From Euonymus europaeus (lineage: Eukaryota; Streptophyta; Magnoliopsida; Celastrales; Celastraceae), in assembly GCA_963580455.1 (NCBI GenBank), contig OY756960.1, forward strand, positions 8,184,001-8,248,000: DNA of 64,000 nucleotides, in the 5' to 3' direction. Shown in pieces: positions 35,524-47,291 of this stretch; the first letter of the stretch is position 1, and every line of letters begins with the position of its first letter. A program made the position numbers and the translations under genes. The notes below the pieces were generated by a model, which was given only the letters and a program-made list of their open reading frames with translations, was not told the DNA's origin and did not search any database.

Positions 35524-36503
35524 ATGGTTTCTAAAAAATGACGCAAACCATCTCCTCCATTGTACGATGAAAATCATTTTGTGAGTCGAGAGGCATTTGA
35601 AAGGTATGAGCAATCGTTAAGAGGGCGAAAGATTATCCTGAAGAGGGGATTCCATGTTTCTTTGGTGACAGAGCCCGCAATTGCAACAATTATTGCTGAT
35701 AGAAATTGGGAAGATTTTGTTGCATCACCACAGGCTGCAGTTGTTTCAGTGGTAAGAGAGTTTTATGCTAATATGGTAGAAGGATATAGAGAAATGGTAT
35801 ATGTTCGAGGTATAATGGTCCCGTTTGATAGTAAGACTATCAATGCTGTCTATAATCTTCTGGATATTACCTATGATGATTTTTCTACTTTGTTGGTGTC
35901 TGACATTGATATAGATGAAGTGATTCAAGCATCATGTAAACCAGGCGCTGCTTGGAAGAAATTTAAAAGAATGGAAGTTTCATTCTCTGCCTCTGTTCTA
36001 ACTAAGAATAGCAAGGCATGGATGCGTTTTATTTGGGCAAAACTCATGCCGAGTACACATTCAACTGATATTCCCAGAAATAGAGCAATTTTACTTTATG
36101 TTATTTTGTTCAGAAAAACAATTGATGTTGGCAAATGTTACATAATTCTATTCTCAACAGTTCTTGTCCTACATCCACCTTAGGGCTTTGTCTTTCTTCC
36201 TTGATTTGTACATTGTGCGCGAGAGCTGGAGTACATTGGGCAGCGTATGAGGAATTACAGTATCCACGGCGTATGATTGACTATAAGGTGATTAATAGAT
36301 TCAAGGATGATGAGATTGTTGATACTCATACTGAGGCTTGATATGCTACTATTCGTTTACCCATTTCATCAAGAACCACTGCTATGATTGAAGGAATGAT
36401 GCAGATCGAGGCACGTCTAGATCAGTTGTCCAATAAGTTGGATCAGTTGATGACGTATATTGTAGACCACAATGGTGCTATATCTCATACACCAAGTCAA
36501 TGA
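35524..36503 (+). pseudogene. Extra sense-strand ORF downstream of integrase (putative plant transposon protein domain)
   Basis: The ATG at 35524 is followed by a TGA at codon 6 (35539), then an open frame to 36183: HFVSREAFERYEQSLRGRKIILKRGFHV, ATIIADRNWEDFV, VVREFYANMVEGYREMVYVRG, VPFDSKTINAVYNL, SAWMRFIWAKLMPSTH-like segments. This matches my memory of the 'putative plant transposon protein' domain (Transposase_32 type). A frameshift near 36140 continues in another frame (LICTLCARAGVHWAAYEEL, a TGA at 36339), then a helical tail (MIEGMMQIEARLDQLSNKLDQLM) ending at a TGA at 36501. Gene order and strand make it part of the retroelement. Its function is unknown. Confidence 0.7.
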
Positions 36504-37388
36504 ACCGGTAACTTTGGGGTGCATACCATGCAGGTTTCTGCTCCGATGGTTCAACAACAGGATTTTTATCCTCCAAAAAATCGTGACAATCCAGCGTTTC
36601 AACTGGGAAGTTTTTATTTCCCATCACTTTATTAATTTTTATTTTTGAGTATTATGAACATTGCAGTATTGTTGTTTTATTATTTTTGATGGTAAAATCG
36701 TTTGTTTAGGATGTTTAGGGGTAATTGTCAGGGGATGGTCTCACTGTGCTACCATTAGGTCCTTAACTGGAAGTTTACCCACAAGGGAAGTTGCATATAA
36801 CACAGGCCTTGAGTTGGGCTAGCTTGGTAGGGAAACACGTAGGAATATGTCATTATGGAGTCCTAGGCATGGACTGGACGAAATGTCCAATATTGTAAGT
36901 CCTCAAACTACAATTATAGAGACATTGTTATTGGCAGCTAGGTTGGGAGTACCAGTCGTTTGGAAACTTGTGGGTTTAGACAGCTTTTGGTAAGGTGTGT
37001 TTGTTTCCAGTCTGGTGACGCAGACAATATTTAGTTATGGATAATATTTAAGAGTTTGTATTAGTTTGAAGGAAATTTTAATTTGTGTATTATTGTTTAG
37101 TATGAAGAATGTTTGCTTTTCAAAATTGTTCATGTAACGCATGGTCACAAATTTTATTTACTATTTTCGTTAAGTAAAAACTCGTTCACCATTTCAGCCA
37201 AGCTGGGAATGGCTCTAGTGATCCCGAGCATTTTTCATTTTCAATTCCAGCAATTCCAGCCAAGTCGGGTATGGTTGTTGTGATCCTGAGTATTTTTAAA
37301 ATAAAACATCTCATGTTTCAGTTTTTTTTCCCGAACAAAATTCAGTTGACTACACCTTTGTCTATCTTTTATTTCATAAAAGATACAC
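36504..37388 (+). other. 3' untranslated region of Ogre-like element
   Basis: Non-coding. Shortly before the PPT there are two copies of a ~41-nt unit, at about 37196-37236 and 37257-37298 (CAGCCAAG..GGG.ATGG and GTGATCC.GAG.ATTTTT are conserved), about 61 nt apart. Confidence 0.6.
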
Positions 37389-37401
37389 AAAGGGAGGGGG
37401 G
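37389..37401 (+). other. Polypurine tract of Ogre-like element
   Basis: AAAGGGAGGGGGG three bases before the 3' LTR start at 37405. Confidence 0.88.
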
Positions 37402-38107
37402 TGCTGTACTAACCGGTTTTCGTCTAGTTTATTTCAAAGAAAATATTTAAAATAAGAATGGAAGAAAGAGAGTAGAATAAAATAGTGGGTCTTTGTGTTT
37501 AAAGAAAATAAGAGGAGGGAAAAGCTATTTTGGTGATTTCATTAGGAGTACCAATAATAATTTCGGCGATGATATTGTACACTAAAAATGTTTGAATCTT
37601 GGACTATCTAAAATATAAAATTCAGGCCCAAATCAGGGATTTTAAAGTATGTTGTGATCCAATATATGTGAAAAATTGAGTGGAAAAGTGATACTTCTAT
37701 ATATGATATATATATATATATATAATATAATGTGAATAAGACTCATGTCAAAATCACATATAATATATATATATATATATTATGTGAAAAAGACACATGT
37801 CAAAATCACACCTGTGTATATATATATCTGTGTATGATTAAATGATACAAATTCTTGAATTATGGAATTCAGGGATCAAAGTTAACTCCAAAAAATACCA
37901 TTAGTTGGTGTTTGTATGATTAAATTTAATTACACGCCATAAGTTGGTATTTTTAAGACTATGTGCTCATAACATAAGTTGGTATTTTCTTTCAAAAAAT
38001 AATTCATACCAGGCATATAATACTGATTTTCTATTATTGGACACTCTGATTTGTTGAGAAGTCACTGGTCATACAAAAATAAAGGACCCGTGACTTCACT
38101 TTTTTTT

Positions 38108-38116
38108 TATAAAAGG
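38108..38116 (+). promoter_or_regulatory. Probable LTR TATA box (3' LTR)
   Basis: TATAAAAGG after a T-run and before the purine tract, equivalent to 15519-15527. Confidence 0.6.
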
Positions 38117-38125
38117 CAAGTGGCC

Positions 38126-38328
38126 GAAAGAAAGAAAAAAAAGAAAAGAAGGGAGGCAAAGAGAAAGAGAAGGAGAGAGCCAAGTGGAGAGAAAAGAGAG
38201 AAAAGGAAAGAAAGAAAGAGATAGACGTGGAGAAAAAGAGAGAAAAGAAAGAAAGGAAAGGAAAGAAAGGAAAGAAAGAGAAAGGAAAGAAAGAAGAGGA
38301 GAAGGAGAAAAGGAAAGGGAGAAAAGAT
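38126..38328 (+). repeat. Purine tract in 3' LTR
   Basis: About 200 nt of G and A with few interruptions, the counterpart of 15536-15742. Confidence 0.9.
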
Positions 38329-40325
38329 TGGATTCAGTCTATAGGTATATAACATTTGTAAATGTATATATATATATTTGCAGTTTTTCAATAATATCTT
38401 ATATGATTGGTTCTCTCGCCTTTATTGTTTATATAAGTTCTTTTATGTTCTTATTTTACTCTTTATTCTTTGAATCTTCGACGGCGCCACAAATGGTCGG
38501 CTCTGCCTCCTGTGGTTATCAAGCTCATAAGTTTTAATACTTCAATAATATCATATATGGCTGGTTCTACCGCCTTTATTGTTTAAGTTCTTATTATTCT
38601 TGTTTTACTTTTTATTCTTTAATCTTGGCGCCACAAACGGTCGGCTCTGCCGCCTGTGGTTATCAAGCCCAGAAATTTTAATACTTGATATTGTTATTGC
38701 TTTGTCATTATTAAATTTGTTTTTGTTTTTATTTTTATTTTTATTTTATTTTATTTTTTGCTTTATTAAATTTTATGTTTATGGTTCTTTCTTACAAAGC
38801 GATTTCAGGATTATTAGTTTATGTTTTCAATTTATATATTACGTTTATTGTTATATATATTACCTATATAGTTATATAGGTGTGATGTTACAAATATATT
38901 ATATTATTATATATTTGTATGATGTTATATAAAGATATGTATATGATTACATATATATATATTATATAGATTATATTATTATATGTGTGGGTGATGTTGT
39001 GTCGGTTTTGTGTGTGTATATATATATTATATATATATAGGTGATATGGTGTTATGTATGCACGGGTAACTTTGATAAATGAATAATGAACTTTTAGTGA
39101 ATCAAATCCAAAAGTTATCATAAGTTGGTAGGCCTAGAAATACTTAAGTATCATAAATTAATATTTTTGACATAATTTACTACCATAAATTAGTATTTTT
39201 GAAATTAAATCCAATAGATACTAAAAGCTTGTCTCAAATTAATGCACGTATTACATTTGATTAAATGACTCCAATTATTTTTCTTTAAGTCAGCGATTAA
39301 ATTTTCATAAATTTTGGATAATATTATATTTTTTTTGACAGATTAAATTATAATCTCATTTATTTGTTTGTTGAATTTGTTATTATGCAGTTCTAATGCA
39401 TTGAAAATTTGTTTCGGACCAAATAATGTGAAATTTAGTTGTGATGATATTGTTATATATATATATATATTTGGCCCTTCAAATAGGGTAATTGACTTGT
39501 TCGAATGACATGTATAATTTGGATATTTTATTATTTGAAGTTTTATTATAAGGTTGTATATGTAGAGTTAGTTTAAATGTATATTATTTTAATTTTAAAA
39601 GATCATTAGTTTTTTTTTTATTATTTGAACTATGAGTTATACTGGTTTAGTTTAGATTTTAGAGATGTCAATAGTTGATGTTCGTAAATTATACTCAAAT
39701 ATCGTAAGTGAGTATTCACAAATTCATTCGTTGCCATAGGGTAGCGATTTAGAAATCAAAAGATTATCATAAGTTGATATTCTTGGAGATTGTTATAAGT
39801 TAAGGGTAATTCAGGATTATAACTTTGTACCATTCAAGGTTCTAACTCAATAAAAACATAAATTTGCATTATTAAAATTAAATCTAAAATTCACTTTTCC
39901 ATATCATAAGTTGGTATGTTGAATTTAAATCCAATTTTCTTTCAATATATTTCAATTTTTAAAATAAAATTCATTTTTCCATACCATAAGTTGGTATGTT
40001 TTAAAATCAAATTTACGATAAATTGATATAGTATTTAATCTTACATGAAATTTTTATTGAAATCTTTTATTAAAAAAACTATCGTAAGTTGATAGCATTC
40101 TCTAAATTGATCCATTTATTTCAAAATAACCATATCTTGCGGAGAGCAAGTTTTTATTAAGATGACCAACCAATTAATTCGGTAACTATTTAAAACAGGA
40201 GTTGTGGGATGCCTAATACCTTCCCCACACTCAATCGACTCCTATATCCTCATTTCTGGTTCGTAGTGCTCAATTGCACTTTAATTCAATTGGTGGCGAC
40301 TCTGTTTTTTATGCCGGTTGTTACA

Positions 40326-40330
40326 GTTGA
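40326..40330. repeat. Target site duplication GTTGA, right copy
   Basis: Identical to 5270-5274. The satellite continues in phase directly after it. Confidence 0.95.
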
Positions 40331-43300
40331 CAAAAGACCAACTTTTATTTCTAGATGGGCAAAATCGTTAAAAGCTTCTCCTTAGAGAGAGTTGAGCAAT
40401 TATGAACCATCAAGGTTGGTCGGTGTACTTTTTTTTGTTAGTTTCTGTCTTATTTTATGAGTATAGATTATGTAGATTATTTCATTGCCAAACAACCAAC
40501 TTTTGTTCCCTGATGGATAAAATCGTTAAAAGCTCCTCCATAAAGAGAGTTTTGCGAATCCAAACCATCAAAGTTCATAATTGTACACTTTTTATTGTAG
40601 CCTTATGTCCAAATTTACTAGCATGCGCTTCGTAGATTGTTTTGTTACCAAAGACTAACTTTTGTTCTCAATTGGATAAAACCGTTAAAGGCTTCTTTAT
40701 GAAAATATTAGGCCAATTTTGAACCATCAAAGTTGGTCAGTGTACTATTTTTATGGTTATTGTATGATGTCAAATTTTACAAGTATAGGCTCCATGTATT
40801 ATTTCGTTGGCAAAATACCAACTTTCGTTCCCCGACGGGCAAAACCATTAAAAGCTCCTCCATGGAAAGAGTTGGGCAATTTCGAACAATCAAAGTTGGT
40901 CGGTGCATTATTTTTACTATTATTTTTTGTCAAATTTTACTAGTATAGGCTACGTATATTGTTTCATTGCCAAAAGACCAACTTTCGCTTTCAAACTGGC
41001 AAAATTATTAAAAGCTCTTCATTGGAGAGAGTTGAACAATTCCAAACCATCAAGGTTGGTTGGTGAACACTTTTCATTATTATTTTATGTCGGCTTTTAC
41101 GAGTCTAGGCTCTATAGATTGTTTCATTGCCAAACGACCAATTTTTATTCGCAAATGGACAAAAAAGTTAAATGTTCCTCCTTGGAGAGTGTTGAGTAAT
41201 TTTGAACTATCAACTTTGATCAGTGTGCACTTTCTATTGTTAATTTATGTCCAAATTTACTAGTATACACTTAGTAGATTGTTTTCTTGCAAAAATACAA
41301 ACTTTCATTATCAATTGGACAAAATCGTTAAAAGCTCCACCATGGAGAGAGTTGAGCAATTCTGAACCATCAAAGTTGATAGATTTACACATTTTACTGT
41401 TGCATTATGTCCAAATTTACTAGCATACACTTCGAAATTGTTTAGTTGCCAAAACATTAACTTTTGTTCTCAATTGGAAAAACCATTAAAAGCTCCCTTA
41501 TGGAGAGAGTTGGGAATTCTAGACATCTTGCTTGGTCGCTGTACAATTTGAACTATCAAATTTGATCGATGTACACTTTTTACTGTTATTTTATGTCCAA
41601 ATTTACAAATATATGCTTTGTACATTGTTTCATTGTCGAAAGATCAATTTTCGTTCCCAAATGGATCAAACCGTTAAAAGCTCCCCCATGAAGAGAGTTG
41701 AGCAAATCCGAACCATCAAAGTGGATAGGTGTTATCTTTTTATTTCTTTATGTCCAAATTTACTAATCTGTGCTTCGTATATTGTTTCAATGGGAAAAGA
41801 CCAATTTTCATTCTCAATTGGACAAAACCGTGAAAAGATCTCCTATGGAGAGAGTTGAGAAATTTCGAACTATCTATGTTGGTCGGTGTACAATTTTTAT
41901 TGCTATTTTATGTCAAAATTTACGATTATAGGCTAGGTAAATTGTTTCCTTGTCAAAATACTAACTTTCGTTCCCAAATGGACAAAACCATTAAAAGCCC
42001 CTACTTCGAGAGAGTTGAGCAATTCCAAACTATCAAATTTGATCGTTGTACAATTTTTTTTATTTTATGTCATATTTTACGAAAATAGACTCCGTAAATT
42101 GTTTCGTTGTCAAAAGACTAACTTTCGTTCCCAAATGGAAGAAATCGTTAAAAGCTCCTTCATGGAGAGAGTTTAACAAATTTGAATTATGAAAGTTGAT
42201 AGTTATACACTTTTTATTGTTGCTTTATAGCCAAATTTTCTGGTATGCGCTTCGCAGATTGTTTCATTGCTAAAAGACCAACTTTCATTCCCAAATGGAG
42301 AAAACTGTTAAAAGCTCCTCCATGGAGACAGTTGAGCAAATCCGAATCATCCATGTTGATAGGTGTACATCTTTTATCGTTACTTTATGTCCAAATTTAT
42401 TAATATATGCTTCTAGATTGTTTAGTTGCCAAAATTTCAACTTTCGTTCCCAAATCGACCAAACCGTTAAAAGCTCCTCCATGAAGAGAGTTGAGAAAAT
42501 CCGAACCATCAAAGTTGATAGGTGTACACTTTTTATTGTTGTTTTATGTCCAAATTTACAAGTACACACTTTGTAGATTGTTTCGTTGCCAAAAGATCAA
42601 TTTTCGTTCTCAATTGGTCAAAACCGTTAAAAGATCTTCTATGGAGAGAGTTGGGCGATTCCGAACCATCTAGATTGTTCGGTGTAAAATTTTTATTGTT
42701 ATTTTATGTCAAAGTTTACGATTATAGGGTAGGTAAATTGTTTCGTTGACAAAAGACCAACTTTCGTTACCAAATGGACAAAACTGTTAAAAGCCTCTCC
42801 TTGATGAGAGTTGAGGAATTCCGAACTATCAAATTTGATCGTTGTAACATTTTTTTTCTATGTATGTCATATTTTATGAGTATAGGCTCCGTAGATTGTT
42901 TCGTTGACAAGAGATCAACTTTTGTTCCAAAATGAAAGAAACCATTAAAATCCCCTCCTTAGAGAGGGTTCAGCAATTCAAAACTATCGAATTTGATCGG
43001 TGTATTCTTTTTATTGTTATGTTATGTCATATTTTACGAGTATAGGCTCCATAGATTGTTTCGCTGCCAAAAGACTAACTTCCGTTCCTAAATGTACGAA
43101 ACCGTTAAAAGCTCCTCCATAGAGAGAGTTGAGAAAATCCGAGCCATCAAAGTTGATAGGTGTAAACTTTCTATTATTACTTTATGTCCAAATTTACTAA
43201 TATACGCTTTGTAGATTGTTTTGTTGCCCAAAGATCAACTTTCGTTCCCAAATGGACTAGACCGTTAAAAACTCCTGCATGAAGAGAGTTGAGCAAATCC

Positions 43301-45073
43301 GAACCATCAAAGTTGATCGGTATACACTATTTATTATTATTTTATGTCATATTTTATGAGTATATACTCTGTTCAATTTTTCGTTACCAAAAGAACAACT
43401 TTCGTACCCAAATCGACAAAACCATTATTAGCTCCTCCATGAAAGGAGTTGAGCAAATTCGAACCATCAAATTTCATAGGTGTACACTATTTCTTGATAT
43501 TTTATGTCAAATTTTACGAGTATAAACTAGGTAAATTCTTTCATTGCAAAAAGACCAACTTTCGTTCTCAAATAAACAAAACCTTTAAAAGCCTCTCCTT
43601 TGAGAGAGTTGAGCAATTCTGAACTATCAAATTTGATTGGTGTTCACTTTTTTTGTTATTTTATTTCATATTTTATGAGTATATGCTCCATAGATTGTTT
43701 CGTTGCCAAAAGACCAACTTTTGTCCGTAAATGGACAAAACCGTTAAAAACTCCTCCATGGAGAGAGTTCAGCAAATTCGAACCATCAAAGTTGATAGGT
43801 GAACACTTTTTCATATTATTTTATGTAAAATTTTACGAATATAGACTAGGTAAATCATTTCATTCCCAAAAGACTAACTTTCGTTCCCAAATAGACAAAA
43901 CCTTGAAAAGCCCCTCCTTGATGTGAGTTGAGCAATTCCGAACTATCAAATTTGATCGGTGTACACTTTTTATTATTATTTTATGTCATATTTTACGAGT
44001 ATTGGCTCCGTAGATTGTTTCGATTCCGAAAGACTACCTTCGTTCCAAAATGCAAGAAACTGTTAAATGCTCCTCCATCAAGAGAGTTTAGCAAATTTGA
44101 ATTATAAAAGTTGATCGTTGTATACTTTTTATCATTGCTTTAGGTCCAAATTTACTAGTATGCGCTTCGTAGATTGTTTTGTTGCCAAAAGACCAACTTT
44201 CCTTCCAAAATGGCCAAACTCGTTAAAAGCTCCTCCACGAAGAGAGTTGAGCAAATTCAAACCATCAAAATTGATAGTTTTACACTTTGTATTGTTATTT
44301 GAAGTTGAATTTTAAGAGTATAGACTAGGTAAATTGTTTCATTGCCAAAAGACCAACTTTTGTTCCCAAATGGACAAAACCGTTAAAAGATCTCCTATGG
44401 AGAGAGTTGGGCAATTGCAAAACATCTAGGTTGGTTGGTGCACACTTTTTAATGTTATTTTATGTCAAATTTTATGTGTATAGGCTAGGTAATTTGTTTA
44501 TTTGCCAAAAGACCAACTTTCGTTCGCAAATGTGCAAAATCGTTAACGGCCCCTCCTTGGAGAGAGTTGTGCAATTTCGAACTATCAAATTTGATCGGTG
44601 TCACCATTTATTTTTATTTTATGCTCAAATTTACTAATGTACTCTTTGTACATTGTTTCGTTGTCAAAAGATTAACTTTCATTCCCAAATGGATCATACC
44701 GTTAAAAGCTCATCCGTGAGGAGAGTTGAGCAAATCTCAATCATCAAAGTAGATAGGTGTACACTTTTTTATTGTTTGTTTTATGTCCAAATTTACTAAT
44801 ATACACTTCGTAGATTGTTTCGCTAACTAAAGACCAACTTTCATTCTCAATTGGACAAAATCGTTAGAAGATCTCGTATGGAGAGAGTTGGACAATTCTG
44901 AACCATCTAGCTTGGTCGGTGTACAATTTTTATTGTTACTTTGTGTCAAAGTTTACGATTATGGGCTAGGTAAATTGTTTCATTGCAAAAATATCAACTT
45001 TCGTTCTCAAATGGACAAAACCATAAAAGTTCCTCCATGGAGAGAGTTGAGCAAATCTGAACCATCAAAGTTG

Positions 45074-45078
45074 ATAGG
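45074..45078. repeat. Target site duplication ATAGG, left copy
   Basis: ATAGG before the LTR start TGTGTCAACCGG, repeated at 47287-47291. Joining the flanks gives back the satellite phrase TTGATAGG-T-TACAC. Confidence 0.88.
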
Positions 45079-47286
45079 TGTGTCAACCGGCCTGAAAACT
45101 GACAGAGTCGCCACCAATTGATTTTATAGTGCAATTGGACACTTGAAGAAAAATTTGTAAACCAAAAATAAGGGTACGGGGGTCGATTGAGCCCGGGGAA
45201 GGTGTTAGGCACCCCACGACTCCTATTTAAAACAGTTACTGAATTCTTAAATAATTGGCTATTTTTTAAAAATTCATTGCTTGCAATATTAGGTTATTTT
45301 GGAAAAAATAATGATTTGATTTTCGGATCATACCAACTTATGGTAGAAAAGATTGGATTTTGAAAACACCAACTAATAGTGTTATATTTAAATTTAATAA
45401 TGAGGTTGTAATTAAAATGAGGTTGAGTTTGAAGTTCCATCATATGGATTTTAAATGAATAAATTAGATTTGAAAAGAATTTGAAAATACCAGGTATTTA
45501 TTTAAAGATGTGTCATCTCATGCCTTCAAAGAGAATCAGATTTTGTAAACACCAACTTATGCCGTATTTAAATTTAATGATTGGTTTAAAATTAAAAATG
45601 AGATCGGGTTTTGAATTTCAACTTATGAAATTGTAATAAATAAATTGAATATGAAAATAATTTGGAGGCATCAATTTATGGTATTTATTTTGTTAAAATA
45701 AAGTTAATTTTGTGATAATAATTTATGATATTCGAAAAAGGAATTAAATACCAACTTATGGTATTTTATTTCAAGAGGATTATATTTATAAAATTGATGA
45801 TTGGGAATACCAATTTATGGTAGAAAATACTTGAATTTAAGATATCAATTTATGACATTTAAATACAAGTTTTGGATTTGAAATACTATCGTATGGTATT
45901 TTTAATAATCAACTTTAAAATACCAACTTATGATATTTTTTTTAATTTTTAAAAAGATGGAGATGGAATACCAACTTATGGTATTAAATACTTGAATTTA
46001 ATATGCATGTATTTTCATTATTTTTATTTCTATTTCCGTATTACATGACTTGGGGCCATACAAAGGAGTAAAAGCTTAAACTTTACATAAGTAGAATACA
46101 TTTATTGTCTCTTTCTTTGCTGCGAACTTTCCTTCAATCAATGTCAACATCTTTGTGCCGGAGGTGCCATTATTTGAGTGGAGCCACCTCCACTTGGACA
46201 TAAGCAATCTTGACTATGTGTCGATCTTGTGCCTTGGAGGTGCACTGGGCCCTCCTTTATCTATATCATTCACACGAAGTCTTGGGAACATAGGCCCCAT
46301 AATCTTCTCATCATCCTTGCCTCTCCATCTTCTTTTTGCTCTCTACGCAAAAATTCAACACGGACACAGTCTCTATTCTATCGGAATCATCTATGAGAGT
46401 GACGTCGACACCTAATTTTGCTACAACCAAACCTGGTCATGTAGTTCCAGCTCCAAGTTTGACCACGTTTGGGTACAAAGAAGAATAGCACATAGAAAAC
46501 ATTAAAGAGAGAAGGAATTTTGTCTTGTGGGTTAGTTTTGGTAAAGGAAAAGGCTTTAGCATGACTGGTGGGGATGTAGATTTATGAGTGGCTGCTACCC
46601 TGGGGATCTAAAGATTGTGGAGGTTTAGTAGCTTTCTATCTCTCTAGACCAAAAACAGAGGAACAAAGAAAACTAGGCTTAACGGGAAGAAAGACAAGGA
46701 GAGAAAGAGATGACTGATATGAGTCTGTTCTCAGGTTGAAAGAGCGGGGTCGAGAGAGAAGAGAGGAAGATAGAGAAGGAGAGATGGGGGAAGAAAGAGG
46801 CCATGAGATAATTAACAGAGATCGGTTCAAGAAAGGCAGCCAGATGAGAGGAAGAATAATGCTTCTCAGTAGAGGAAAAATGTGTTGCTAGGGGATGATG
46901 AGCTCTCGGAGAAGTGTCTCCCCATGTGTGTGTGTCTACGTCCTTGATCGAAGAAGAAATCCTCTTCTTGTAGGCTTCCTCTTCTGATCAAGAACCGACA
47001 AAAGGAGTCCACTTGGGTCCCAAATTCAGCTTAATTTCTTGAGGTTACGTAGAGAATTGGACTTGATGGAGAAAACGAAGGATTGAAATGCAGGATTTGG
47101 TGGAGAAATGGTATAGTCAGACGAAAAGGAAACAGCTAATTGATATGATTGGAATAATTAAAGGATTGCGTAGGAATATAATAAAATAAAATTAAAAATA
47201 AAATGATAATAATAATTATATACACAAATTTTTTTTAAAAATACTCAACTCCCTGAACTATACTCGAACGAAATCGGGTTACTACA
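45079..47286 (-). mobile_element. Solo LTR of an Ogre/Tat-related element
   Basis: 2208 bp flanked by a 5-bp duplication, with no internal region or second LTR. Its left end (TGTGTCAACCGG, AGAGTCGCCACCAATTGA, GGGGAAGGTGTTAGGCA) is similar to the reverse complement of the Ogre-like LTR end. Its right end (CGGGTTACTACA) resembles the reverse complement of that LTR's start. The middle is diverged and lacks the purine tract at the matching place. TACCAACTTATGGTA occurs perfectly at 45331, 45749 and 45969, with variants between. The open frame at 46155-46415 has no recognisable similarity. Solo LTRs arise by recombination between the two LTRs of one element. Confidence 0.85.
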
Positions 47287-47291
47287 ATAGG
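47287..47291. repeat. Target site duplication ATAGG, right copy
   Basis: Second copy of ATAGG after the solo LTR, followed by satellite sequence. Confidence 0.88.

Larger units (their letters stand above)
5275..40325 (+). mobile_element. Ogre/Tat-like Ty3-gypsy LTR retrotransposon, degenerate, hosting nested insertions
   Basis: This is a giant LTR element inserted into the satellite with a perfect 5-bp duplication. Removing the two nested LTR elements leaves about 19.5 kb. Order on the plus strand: 5' LTR, PBS, leader, ORF1, gag, protease with G-patch, RT, RNase H, second RNase H, integrase, an extra ORF, PPT, 3' LTR. The ORF upstream of gag, the dual RNase H, the very long LTRs (about 2.9 kb for the 3' copy) and the PBS of the kind reported for Ogre elements all point to the Tat/Ogre branch. 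The reading frames carry many stops and frameshifts, the RT core is deleted, and key protease and RNase H residues are changed, so it cannot be autonomous. The LTRs differ at several percent of positions by eye, so it is older than the chromovirus inside it. Confidence 0.9.
37405..40325 (+). repeat. 3' LTR of Ogre-like element
   Basis: 2921 bp, TGTACTAACCGG … GCCGGTTGTTACA. It is the uninterrupted version of the 5' LTR (no chromovirus, MITE or 230-bp segment). It contains the TATA box at 38108-38116, a purine tract at about 38126-38328, the 154-bp duplication from 38390, TA repeats, and several TACCATAAGTTGGTA-type dyads (a perfect one at 39982-39996). Confidence 0.94.
40326..45078 (+). repeat. 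Satellite array, block 2
   Basis: About 30 plus-orientation monomers, continuing block 1 in phase. They are the same two flavours, with many degenerate copies. The block is interrupted at 45078 by the solo LTR. No gene is present; the scattered open frames are satellite translations. Confidence 0.95.

Noticed and set aside
46155..46415. 86-codon frame in the solo LTR
   Set aside because: No recognisable domain and sits inside an LTR. Not supportable as a gene.
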